Shown: piece by piece, positions 15,592 to 23,066 of the stretch
Layout of the letters: each line of letters begins with the position of its first letter
Numbering within the stretch: the stretch's first letter is position 1
Source of the DNA: Alkaliphilus peptidifermentans DSM 18978
GTDB lineage: Bacteria; Bacillota; Clostridia; Peptostreptococcales; Natronincolaceae
DNA length: 40,163 nt
NCBI RefSeq assembly: GCF_900101495.1
Contig: NZ_FMUS01000035.1
Location: 1 to 40,163, forward strand
Direction of reading: 5' to 3'
Program-made: the position numbers and the translations under genes
The notes under the pieces: model-generated
What the model saw: the letters and a program-made list of their open reading frames with translations, nothing else
Database searches by the model: none
What the model was told of the DNA's origin: nothing

Positions 15592-16392
15592 TTATTCTAG
15601 ATTTAATCTTTTACTTAGAATATAATTAGTCAAAATAAAGTAACCTGATGTCAAGATTCCAGAGAAAATGATAACAAACCATAGTACATAGTGAATAATT
15701 GGTTCAACGCCATGCAAATCATTTGCTATGGAAAGATGCCTAGGCGTTGGTAAATAACTAGAAATGACTGCCATTATGATAAAGAGTATCTGAGAGATTG
15801 TAGTGAGAACGATATAAGACCCAACTGAAGCAAGAATTTTATGTCGGTTGAATAAATGTCCGATAGCTATAGATGCATAAATCATTAATACCATTGAAGC
15901 TAGACCAACAACCCCAACCAATAATATTTCAAAAATGAAAAGACCAGATAACGGACCAAAATATCTAAAGAAATCACCAATAAAAACAACTGAAGCATGT
16001 AAGAATTCTTTTGTAATTATGATGTCAAAAGCAATAATGAAGATTGATATTAGTGCTACTATCCCGCTTGTTACCATCCACATCATAGAAATAAGCAGCT
16101 TGCTGGCTATATGCATCCATGACTTAATAGGTAAAGTAAACATCAAATATCCCTCGTCTGAAAGTAGATTCTTGTAAAACCGCTGTATCATCATTACAAA
16201 GGTCATAATAAACATTCCAATAAGAATCATATTGTAAATAATCATACTGATTATTTGTGGAGCATGCCATGTTAGTATTGGTATTGAAGAAATTACTCTA
16301 TTTACTATTGCAAGAGATATCAACGCAGCATAAAGGGGTAAAATTATCCTTGATGTAGCTTGAACTTCATATTTTAAGAGTTTCTTTAACAT
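15592..16392 (-). CDS. ABC-2-type transporter permease
   Basis: This 266-residue membrane protein has six predicted hydrophobic spans. It has the cytosolic loop SDEGYLMFTLPIKSWMHIASK after the second span, typical of permeases paired with YtrA-regulated ATPases. The ATG overlaps the end of the ATPase gene by 7 bp, so the pair is translationally coupled. It forms the membrane channel of the exporter with the ATPase at 16386. Such GntR-linked ABC systems often answer cell-envelope stress or peptide antibiotics; the substrate cannot be told from the sequence. Confidence 0.82.
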   Translation of the reverse strand: MLKKLLKYEVQATSRIILPLYAALISLAIVNRVISSIPILTWHAPQIISMIIYNMILIGMFIMTFVMMIQRFYKNLLSDEGYLMFTLPIKSWMHIASKLLISMMWMVTSGIVALISIFIIAFDIIITKEFLHASVVFIGDFFRYFGPLSGLFIFEILLVGVVGLASMVLMIYASIAIGHLFNRHKILASVGSYIVLTTISQILFIIMAVISSYLPTPRHLSIANDLHGVEPIIHYVLWFVIIFSGILTSGYFILTNYILSKRLNLE

Positions 16393-17084
16393 TTAAATAC
16401 CTCCTTAAATAAACCATCAACTGACTTGCCGTTTTCCTCTCGAATTTCATCCACGGAGGATGTTAAAACCAGCTGACCATCTTTAATAAAAATGACATGA
16501 TCTAATACCTTCTCAATATCAGATATAAGATGGGTGGATATTATAATGCTGGAATTTGCGCTATAGTTGTTAATGATAGTTTCCAAAATATAATCCCTAG
16601 CAGCTGGATCGACACCTCCTATAGGCTCATCCAGCAGATATAGTTCTGCTTCCCGACTCATGACAAGAATCAGTTGAACTTTTTCTTTTGTACCTTTAGA
16701 CATTGTCTTTAATCTGTCATTTGAATTAATATTAAGTCTTTTAAGCATATCATATGCCTTCTCTGGCTTAAAATCCTCATAAAAGTCACAGAATAGCTCA
16801 ATAATCTGATGTACACGCATCCAATCATTCAAATAGGTTTTCTCAGGCAGGTAAGAGATTATCTTTTTTGTTTCAATTCCTGGCTGAATTCCTGAAACAC
16901 GGATTTCTCCGCTTGTAGGTGTCAGTAGACCGTTAAGTAGCTTTATAAAGGTGGTCTTGCCGCTACCATTTGGACCTAGGAGTCCAATAATCTTTCCTTT
17001 TTCTATATTTAGGCTGATATCAGATAATGCCCTTTTCTTACCAAAAGCCTTTGTAAGGCTGTTGCATTCCAGTATTATACTCAT
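16386..17084 (-). CDS. ABC transporter ATPase (YtrB-like)
   Basis: This 232-residue nucleotide-binding subunit has Walker A GPNGSGKTT (about 35-43), Walker B LYLLDEPIGGVDP (about 150-162) and the switch histidine in ISTHLISD. The signature is atypical: SKGTKEKVQL in place of LSGGQ, as I recall from the short CcmA/YtrB-like exporters. The start codon overlaps the gntR stop by 4 bp (ATGA), which indicates an operon and coupled translation. It powers the six-span permease encoded next. Confidence 0.87.
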   Translation of the reverse strand: MSIILECNSLTKAFGKKRALSDISLNIEKGKIIGLLGPNGSGKTTFIKLLNGLLTPTSGEIRVSGIQPGIETKKIISYLPEKTYLNDWMRVHQIIELFCDFYEDFKPEKAYDMLKRLNINSNDRLKTMSKGTKEKVQLILVMSREAELYLLDEPIGGVDPAARDYILETIINNYSANSSIIISTHLISDIEKVLDHVIFIKDGQLVLTSSVDEIREENGKSVDGLFKEVFKC

Positions 17085-17452
17085 ATTTTCATCTCCTCTA
17101 ACATATTAGAAATAATTGATAAAATCTCTTTTCTATCAAAACCTAAGTGTTGCATATTTGCAAGAAATTCCGATAATTGTTCCTGTGCAAGTCTAGTCTT
17201 TGCTTTTTTAATCATGTTCTCATCCTCCGTTATTGAACGTCCACTTGTGCGGTGTGTAATGATCAATCCGTCTTCCTCCAGTTTGGAAAGTGCCCTCTGC
17301 ATGGTATTTGGGTTCACTGCAGCTTCCTGCGCCATATCACGGACAGAAGGTAGCCTAGAGCCGGGAGGATATATGCCGGAGAATATCATCATCTCAATTT
17401 GATCAATCAATTGAATATATATAGGTCTGTCAGACTTAAAATTCCATGACAT
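17081..17452 (-). CDS. GntR-family repressor, YtrA subfamily
   Basis: A 123-residue short GntR protein. The winged helix (about 10-75) contains SRLPSVRDMAQEAAVNPNTM and QRALSKLEEDGLI. There is only a short helical tail and no large effector domain, as in YtrA. It is the first gene of the three-gene operon with the ABC ATPase and permease. A perfect 16-bp inverted repeat overlaps the promoter directly upstream, so it almost certainly represses its own operon. YtrA members respond to cell-wall antibiotics in Bacillus; the signal here is unknown. Confidence 0.88.
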   Translation of the reverse strand: MSWNFKSDRPIYIQLIDQIEMMIFSGIYPPGSRLPSVRDMAQEAAVNPNTMQRALSKLEEDGLIITHRTSGRSITEDENMIKKAKTRLAQEQLSEFLANMQHLGFDRKEILSIISNMLEEMKI

Positions 17453-17464
17453 TTTATCACCTCT

Positions 17465-17521
17465 TGTATTATTGTATTAACTACTTAATACAATAATACA
17501 TTTATAATTAAATATTGTCAA
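17465..17521 (-). promoter_or_regulatory. Promoter with perfect GntR operator
   Basis: On the minus strand TTGACA (17516-17521) and TATTAT (17493-17498) are spaced by 17 bp. Overlapping the -10 box and start point, TGTATTATTGTATTAA (17465-17480) is repeated inverted at 17485-17500 with CTAC between. The length and symmetry fit a dimeric YtrA-type repressor. Confidence 0.8.
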
Positions 17522-17742
17522 GATTATATTGGGAATTTTTTTTATGACGAAAACAAACAAATGGTACATAGCTTGCTGCTAATATTTTAAAATCTTGGAT
17601 TAAGTACAAATTAAACTCTATTAAAAAGGTCTTTAAAAAATTTTAAAATTAAAAAGGTGAAATCATTTAAATGTAGAAAAAATTTACAAATAGTATATAA
17701 CTTTAATTAGACAAACATATATAACATTAGGGGGTGGGGATA

Positions 17743-20394
17743 ATGCAAGATATTATTAATATAAGTATGAATAAATGCAAACAATGCTTTTCCTGTGTAC
17801 GGAACTGTCCGGCAGATGCCGTGGAAATCAAGCAAGGACAGGCAAGCATTATTCATTCAAGATGTATAAGCTGTGGTAAATGCGTAAAGAGTTGTCCGCA
17901 AAAAGCAAAAATTGTAGTGGATTATAAGATACAGACATTAGATTTATTAGAATCATGCCAAAAAGTTATTGCATGCCTGGCACCATCCTTTATCGCCAGC
18001 TTTTATCCTCACTCTTATAAAAGAGTTGTAGGTGCTTTAAAGAATATAGGCTTTCATCAAGTCTGGGAGGTAGCTGTTGGTGCTGAGGTATTAAGTAAAC
18101 AGTTGGATGTTTTTTTGGAATCTAATAGAGAAAATACATATTTAACCACAACATGCCCCGCATTTGTTTCTCTAATTGAAAAGCATTATCCAGAGTTAAT
18201 TCAACACTTAACATCCTTTGTATCCCCTATGATTGCTACAGGAAGACTTATTAGAGAAGAATTCATAAATCAAAATATAAAGATTGTTTTTATTGGTCCA
18301 TGCATTGCTAAAAAAGCTGAGGCTTTAGATCCACAATTTAAGGATATTATAGATATAGTACTGACATTTGAAGAGATTAAAGAAATTTTAATAGAAAAAG
18401 ACATAAGTTTGGAGAGAGTTGTAGATGCTGATTTTGACCAGTGTGCCTCCAATAAAGGCAGATTATTTGCATTATCAATAGGATTTGAAAATAATCTAAA
18501 GCTGTGTAAAGAACTAAAAAAAAATCAATTTGAATCTATACATAGTGAGCAGGATTGTTTACGGATGATTGATATTTTATCTAAAGATAAAATAGATATT
18601 AGATTAATTGATGTGCTTATGTGTAAAGGTTGCATTGAAGGACCTAAAATGGATAGTGAACTAAATTATTATAAAAAAATAAATGTTATTAATAGTTATT
18701 TTGAAGAAAACAAACTAACTAAAGAGATAGAGATAAATGACCAAATAGATCTTTCAAGAAGCTTTAGAAACAGAAGAAATATTTTACCATTACCCTCAGA
18801 AGAAGAAATCAAAAATATCCTTGAAATTACATATAAGTATTCACAAGAGGATGAACTAAACTGTGGAGCATGTGGGTATAGTACCTGTAGAAACAAGGCT
18901 GTAGCTGTATTTCAAGGCATAGCCGAGATTGATATGTGTCTTCCATATTTACTTTTCAAAAAAGAAAAATTGAATAATGAGCTAAGTGAAAAACTAAAGG
19001 AAACATCTATGTTGAAGGATGAACTTGAAACTATTATCGAGTCATCGTATGATGGAATTGTTGTAACTGACGGACTTGGTAAAATACTTAAGTGTAACAA
19101 TTCATGGCTTCGCATGATAGGATGTGAAGAGGCTTGTAGCGATAAAATAGTTCAAGATATGGAAAATAATGAAATAATATTTCCATCAGCTACACTTTTG
19201 ACTTTAAAGGAGAAGAGAAGAATATCCTTTATACAAAATATAATTAGGAATAAGCGAGGACTTGCTACTGGAACACCAATATTTGATGATGATGGAAGTA
19301 TTAAAAGGGTTATAACTAACGTGAGAGATATTGATGAGTTAAATAAACTACGTACTCAAATAGAAGAAACAATGAGATTAGAAAAATATCGTGAAAATAG
19401 TATAAACAAAATTGAAAAATATGAGTTTCATGGTGAAAATATAATCGCAAATAGCTTGGAAATGGGGAAGGTGCTTCAATTGGCAAGTAGTGTTTCAACG
19501 GTTGATACAACAGTTCTTATTTTAGGCGAATCTGGAGTAGGCAAAGAAGTTGTTGCTAAATTTATACATAAGCTAAGCAAAAGAAATAACCAGCATCTTA
19601 TAAGTATTAACTGTGGAGCAATACCAGAAAATTTAATTGAATCAGAGCTATTTGGCTATGAGACGGGTGCATTTACAGGAGCCCAAAAGAAAGGTAAACC
19701 AGGCTTAATAGAAATTACTCATAAAGGGACACTTTTTTTAGATGAGGTTGGAGAACTACCATTAAATTTACAAGTAAAGTTATTAAGAGTAATACAGGAA
19801 AAGAAATTAATAAGACTAGGAGGTATATCTGAAACAGAAGTAGATGTTAGGATTATTGCAGCAACAAATAAAGATTTATATAAAATGGTTCAAGAAGGAA
19901 AATTTCGCCCTGATTTGTACTATCGTCTAAATGTAATACCAATAGAGATACCCCCATTGCGAAAAAGAAAAGGCGATATAATCCCATTATGTCATCATTT
20001 TATTGAAAAATATAATCAAAAATATGGTTGCAATAAAGAAGTTACTGTACATGTTGAAAAAATACTAAAAGAATATAATTGGTTAGGAAATGTAAGGGAG
20101 CTGGAAAATGTTATCGAGAGATTGAGCGTAACAACAAAAGGAGACATAATTGATGAAAAGGACTTACCTCTATATTTACTAGAGGGAAACTATGAAATGA
20201 AAAACAAGATTAATATAGAAGGAATCATACCAATTAAAGAGGCATTAGAAACTATAGAAAGGAAGCTATTAGAAAGAGCTTATGAAAAATATAGTAACAC
20301 ATATGAAATGGCAGAAGCACTTGGAGTTAATCAATCAACTGTTGTAAGGAAAATCCAAAAATATATAAAAAATAATGCACTTAAGCATGATTAA
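17743..20394 (+). CDS. Sigma-54 activator with [FeFe]-hydrogenase-like sensory domain
   Basis: This 883-residue protein combines a redox sensor with a transcription activator. In order: two 4Fe-4S ferredoxin motifs (C12-C15-C18-C22, C41-C44-C47-C51); an [FeFe]-hydrogenase large-domain homologue (65-320) with TTTCPAF (C138), GPCIAKKAE (C187) and MCKGC (C294, C297); an extra 4Fe-4S motif (C374, C377, C382, C399); a coiled coil and PAS domain (about 405-530); an AAA+ sigma-54 domain (565-800) with Walker A GESGVGKE and the sigma-54 contact loop GAFTGA at 642-647; and a Fis-type HTH at the C-terminus. The four hydrogenase-domain cysteines could hold a 4Fe-4S cluster, but the L1 and L3 motifs are degenerate (no GGGQP), so catalysis is unlikely. 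ATG 17743 follows AGGGGG. It lies just upstream of a sigma-54 promoter and the hydrogenase operon, its likely target. Confidence 0.9.
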   Translation: MQDIINISMNKCKQCFSCVRNCPADAVEIKQGQASIIHSRCISCGKCVKSCPQKAKIVVDYKIQTLDLLESCQKVIACLAPSFIASFYPHSYKRVVGALKNIGFHQVWEVAVGAEVLSKQLDVFLESNRENTYLTTTCPAFVSLIEKHYPELIQHLTSFVSPMIATGRLIREEFINQNIKIVFIGPCIAKKAEALDPQFKDIIDIVLTFEEIKEILIEKDISLERVVDADFDQCASNKGRLFALSIGFENNLKLCKELKKNQFESIHSEQDCLRMIDILSKDKIDIRLIDVLMCKGCIEGPKMDSELNYYKKINVINSYFEENKLTKEIEINDQIDLSRSFRNRRNILPLPSEEEIKNILEITYKYSQEDELNCGACGYSTCRNKAVAVFQGIAEIDMCLPYLLFKKEKLNNELSEKLKETSMLKDELETIIESSYDGIVVTDGLGKILKCNNSWLRMIGCEEACSDKIVQDMENNEIIFPSATLLTLKEKRRISFIQNIIRNKRGLATGTPIFDDDGSIKRVITNVRDIDELNKLRTQIEETMRLEKYRENSINKIEKYEFHGENIIANSLEMGKVLQLASSVSTVDTTVLILGESGVGKEVVAKFIHKLSKRNNQHLISINCGAIPENLIESELFGYETGAFTGAQKKGKPGLIEITHKGTLFLDEVGELPLNLQVKLLRVIQEKKLIRLGGISETEVDVRIIAATNKDLYKMVQEGKFRPDLYYRLNVIPIEIPPLRKRKGDIIPLCHHFIEKYNQKYGCNKEVTVHVEKILKEYNWLGNVRELENVIERLSVTTKGDIIDEKDLPLYLLEGNYEMKNKINIEGIIPIKEALETIERKLLERAYEKYSNTYEMAEALGVNQSTVVRKIQKYIKNNALKHD

Positions 20395-20413
20395 ATGCAG
20401 TGTTGCATTAAAG

Positions 20414-20437
20414 AGAAGTGATTATAGAATCACTTCT
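20414..20437. repeat. Terminator hairpin, first of three copies, flanking elements B1/B2
   Basis: AGAAGTGATT and AATCACTTCT form a 10-bp stem around ATAG. The same 24 bp occur at 20589-20612 and 20764-20787. This copy lies 20 bp after the stop of the sigma-54 activator. Confidence 0.85.
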
Positions 20438-20588
20438 CAGACTGATGAAAAACCCCCATCTTCTTCGTTGCTGCAAAAACCCAGCACCCTTACGTATTAC
20501 GTATACGCTGCAGTCGCTAGGTTTTCTTGCGCCTCGAATCTGTGGCTTTTTCATCAGTCTGGATATTGTTGACTTTTTCAACAACCTG
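20438..20588 (+). mobile_element. 151-bp terminator-nested element, copy B1
   Basis: The same 151-bp element as copy A, in the same orientation. It has perfect 15-bp inverted repeats CAGACTGATGAAAAA (20438-20452 and inverted 20547-20561) and the terminal hairpin TTGTTGA/TCAACAA (20566-20584). It is flanked by identical 24-bp terminator hairpins. It differs from B2 only at its last base (G instead of C). Open frames that run through it are accidental, since they cross the hairpins and the repeat boundary. Confidence 0.87.
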
Positions 20589-20612
20589 AGAAGTGATTAT
20601 AGAATCACTTCT
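20589..20612. repeat. Terminator hairpin, middle copy, between elements B1 and B2
   Basis: Identical to 20414-20437, with no T run after it because element B2 follows immediately. Confidence 0.85.
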
Positions 20613-20763
20613 CAGACTGATGAAAAACCCCCATCTTCTTCGTTGCTGCAAAAACCCAGCACCCTTACGTATTACGTATACGCTGCAGTCGCTAGGTTTT
20701 CTTGCGCCTCGAATCTGTGGCTTTTTCATCAGTCTGGATATTGTTGACTTTTTCAACAACCTC
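20613..20763 (+). mobile_element. 151-bp terminator-nested element, copy B2
   Basis: A second copy in tandem with B1, with a period of 175 bp (151 plus the 24-bp hairpin). Near identity suggests a recent event: either insertion of a second element into one of the duplicated hairpins, or unequal crossover between hairpin copies. The right inverted repeat is at 20722-20736 and the terminal hairpin at 20741-20759. Confidence 0.87.
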
Positions 20764-20787
20764 AGAAGTGATTATAGAATCACTTCT
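20764..20787 (+). terminator. Terminator of the sigma-54 activator gene (third hairpin copy)
   Basis: This is the only copy of the 24-bp hairpin followed directly by a T run (20788-20792). It should therefore be the working terminator for the upstream gene, now displaced by 350 bp. It lies 82 bp before the sigma-54 promoter. Confidence 0.8.
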
Positions 20788-20868
20788 TTTTTAATTTAAA
20801 AAATATCTTCTCGTTTAACACCTGAAAAATACAAATTTCTGAAAGGTAACAAATAAAAAGTAAAAAAT

Positions 20869-20884
20869 TGGCATGAGGTATGCA
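20869..20884 (+). promoter_or_regulatory. Sigma-54 (-24/-12) promoter of the hydrogenase operon
   Basis: The sequence TGGCATGAGGTATGCA matches the -24/-12 consensus TGGCACG-N4-TTGCW with two differences. The GG and GC doublets have the required spacing of 10 bp between them. It lies 41 bp before the first ATG of the hydrogenase operon and follows the gene of a sigma-54 activator. The 80 bp before it (20788-20868) should hold the activator site. I see ACCT...AGGT half-sites at 20820-20823 and 20844-20847 around TTTCTGAAA, but cannot call a site with confidence. Confidence 0.75.
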
Positions 20885-20924
20885 ATGTATATTAATAAGT
20901 TAATAAAAAAAGGAGGTCCTATAT

Positions 20925-21281
20925 ATGAGTTCAATGGATTTTTACAATTCCTTAAGAAAATCCGGAGAAGAAGGCATTCGTAATAAACATAGAGGAAAAT
21001 ATAGAGCAATATTAGGCTATGGAAAATGCAGTATATTTGTTGGGGCTAATGAGGTATTAAAATCATTACAGGAGGTACTGGCTACAGGCAAAATTGATAA
21101 TGTCATTATTGAGACAACTGGATGTATTGGTTTGTGTTCAAAAGAACCTTTACTAGATATTTACACACCTGATGGGAAAAGGTTCACATATGAATTTGTT
21201 ACTGCTGATAAGGCAAGAGCAATTATTGTTTCACATGCAATTCTTAATGAAGAGATGGACGAATGGCTAATAAAAATGTAG
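20925..21281 (+). CDS. Stand-alone thioredoxin-like ferredoxin subunit of the hydrogenase
   Basis: This 118-residue protein resembles the thioredoxin-like 2Fe-2S domain that normally forms the N-terminus of HydB (NuoF-like) in NAD-linked [FeFe]-hydrogenases. It has C67 and C71 in TTGCIGLCSKEP, the second half of the usual motif. The first half, usually C-x4-C before a conserved G-x-x-E-V, reads GYGKCSIFVGANEV and keeps only C35, one residue out of register. With three cysteines, a normal 2Fe-2S cluster is doubtful. ATG follows AGGAGG. It is first in the operon, 15 bp before the hydC-like gene. The HydB-like protein encoded third in the operon lacks this domain, so here it appears to be split off. 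Confidence 0.75.
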   Translation: MSSMDFYNSLRKSGEEGIRNKHRGKYRAILGYGKCSIFVGANEVLKSLQEVLATGKIDNVIIETTGCIGLCSKEPLLDIYTPDGKRFTYEFVTADKARAIIVSHAILNEEMDEWLIKM

Positions 21282-21296
21282 GGGGGAAAGATTACT

Positions 21297-21770
21297 ATGG
21301 ATCTGAAAAGTAATACTATTGAAATTGTTGAAAGGATAGGCTATACATCAGATAAACTAATTGAAATTTTAATCGAAGCTCAGTTACTAAACGAAGAGCA
21401 CTATATTACAGAAGAACAACTAAAAATTATCTCAAAAGAATTGAAGATTTCCTTTAGTAAGGTTTATGGTATCGCTTCATTTTATTCTATGCTATCCACA
21501 AAGAAAAAAGGAAAGTATGTAATCCAGATTTGCAACAGTGGCCCCTGCTATATTAATAAAGCAAAAAATGTTGTTGAAGCATTTGAAAAGAATCTTGGTA
21601 TTCGAATTGGAGAAGTCACAACTGATGGGTTGTTTTCAATGGAATATATTAGTTGCTTTGGGGCATGTCAAATTGCGCCAGCTGTTAAGATAAATGAAAA
21701 AATTTATGGTAATTTAGATGAAAATAAAGTGAAGCAGCTAGTTGAAACCCTAAAAAAGGAGGCGATATAG
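21297..21770 (+). CDS. hydC: NuoE/HydC-type 2Fe-2S subunit
   Basis: This 157-residue thioredoxin-like electron-transfer subunit has the four cluster cysteines intact: C79 and C84 (QICNSGPC), and C120 and C124 (SCFGAC). The N-terminal helical part (1-65) and the VYGIASFYSM segment are standard for NuoE. It passes electrons between the flavin subunit and the hydrogenase subunit. The ribosome binding site is GGGGGG. The next gene begins immediately after its stop (21771), so the subunits are made together. Confidence 0.9.
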   Translation: MDLKSNTIEIVERIGYTSDKLIEILIEAQLLNEEHYITEEQLKIISKELKISFSKVYGIASFYSMLSTKKKGKYVIQICNSGPCYINKAKNVVEAFEKNLGIRIGEVTTDGLFSMEYISCFGACQIAPAVKINEKIYGNLDENKVKQLVETLKKEAI

Positions 21771-23066
21771 GTGAAAAGCTTTGTATCTAAGCTGTGTGGT
21801 AAAATCAAACCTCTATCTTTAAAAGAATATAGAGATAATGGCGGTTTTTCTGGTTTTGAAAAAGCATTGATTCATATGAGTCCAGAAGAAATTGTCTCTT
21901 TAATAAAAGACTCTAACTTAAAGGGGAGGGGTGGAGCTTCTTTTCCAACAGGACTTAAGTGGCAGCTTGTAGCTGCAGAAATAGCCACCGAAAAATATGT
22001 GATTTGTAATGCAGATGAAGGAGAACCTGGAACCTTTAAAGATAAGGTGTTATTAGAAGGATGCCCAATGCAAATAATTGAAGGAATGTTGGTTGCAGCA
22101 TATGCAGTTGGAGCCAGCAAGGGATATATATATATTCGTGGAGAATATCCCAAATCTATAGATATGTTTAAAAAAGCCACTAATATATTAAAGACAGAAG
22201 GCTACTTAGGAGAACATATACTGGGCCAAGACTTTAACTTTGATATTGAGGTCAGATCTGGTGCAGGAGCCTATGTATGTGGAGAAGAAACAGCGTTAAT
22301 AGAGTCGATTGAAGGTAATACTGGAAGAGCTAGATTTAAACCTCCCTATCCTCCTAATTATGGCCTGTGGGGGAGACCGACATTAGTGAATAACGTTGAA
22401 ACTTTAGCCAATATCCCATTAATTTTATCTGTTGGAGCAGATGAATTCAAGAAATATGGAACAGCTGCAAGCAGTGGTACTAAATTAATTTCTGCAAGTG
22501 GGAATATAGTTAATAAAGGAGTATTTGAGGTGGAATTTGGAGTGAGTTTACGGGATATTATTTATGACATATGTGGAGGAATAGAGAATGAAAATGAGCT
22601 GAAATTTATTCAAATAGGTGGATCTTCTGGTGCATGTCTACCGGAAAAACTTTTGGATTTAAAGCTTGACTTTGATGAATTTAATAAACATGCTATAGGG
22701 TTAGGATCAGGAGCAATACTGGCTGTGGATAAAACCTGTTGCATATTAGACTTTGTGAAAATGAACACTGAATTTTTTATCCATGAGTCATGTGGTAAAT
22801 GCACCTCATGTAGAGAGGGAAACAGACATATTTTAAAGGCAGTCGAAAGGATAACAAATGGATATGGAACAGATAGGGACATTGAAATCATAAAGAATAT
22901 AGCTAAAATAATGAAAGAGTCATCACTATGTGGTTTAGGGCAAGCAGCACCAACTGCAATCCTTACTACCTTAGAGTATTTTTATGATGAGTATAAGGAG
23001 CATGTTGAAGGATATTGTTCTACAGGAGTATGTGAACTTAAGGGGGAGGCGATAAAGCATGGATAA
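21771..23066 (+). CDS. hydB: NuoF/HydB-type NADH-binding flavoprotein subunit (short form)
   Basis: This 431-residue FMN- and NAD(H)-binding subunit contains the FMN/NADH segments GRGGASFPTGLKW (52-64) and NADEGEPGTFKDK (80-92). A 4Fe-4S site is formed by C341, C344, C347 (SCGKCTSC) and C387. Classical HydB subunits are near 600 residues because they carry an N-terminal thioredoxin-like 2Fe-2S domain and a C-terminal pair of 4Fe-4S clusters. Both are missing here, except for a short tail CSTGVCEL (C416, C421). The first is encoded separately at 20925. The start is GTG, preceded by GGAGG. It overlaps the hydA gene by 8 bp. Confidence 0.9.
   Translation: MKSFVSKLCGKIKPLSLKEYRDNGGFSGFEKALIHMSPEEIVSLIKDSNLKGRGGASFPTGLKWQLVAAEIATEKYVICNADEGEPGTFKDKVLLEGCPMQIIEGMLVAAYAVGASKGYIYIRGEYPKSIDMFKKATNILKTEGYLGEHILGQDFNFDIEVRSGAGAYVCGEETALIESIEGNTGRARFKPPYPPNYGLWGRPTLVNNVETLANIPLILSVGADEFKKYGTAASSGTKLISASGNIVNKGVFEVEFGVSLRDIIYDICGGIENENELKFIQIGGSSGACLPEKLLDLKLDFDEFNKHAIGLGSGAILAVDKTCCILDFVKMNTEFFIHESCGKCTSCREGNRHILKAVERITNGYGTDRDIEIIKNIAKIMKESSLCGLGQAAPTAILTTLEYFYDEYKEHVEGYCSTGVCELKGEAIKHG

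Noticed and set aside
20414-20787. CRISPR-like array: three identical 24-bp palindromic repeats at regular spacing
   Set aside because: The two spacers are the same 151-bp sequence, far too long for spacers, no cas gene is near, and the same spacer occurs with other hairpins elsewhere in the window.
20375-20799. Several open frames on both strands across the tandem elements (up to 109 codons)
   Set aside because: They repeat with the 175-bp period, run through the terminator hairpins, lack ribosome binding sites and are not kept as frames in copies A and C.
21872-22180. Minus-strand open frames inside hydB, hydA, the flavin reductase and the E2 gene
   Set aside because: They are shadows of well-supported plus-strand genes with full motif sets and have no start signals.
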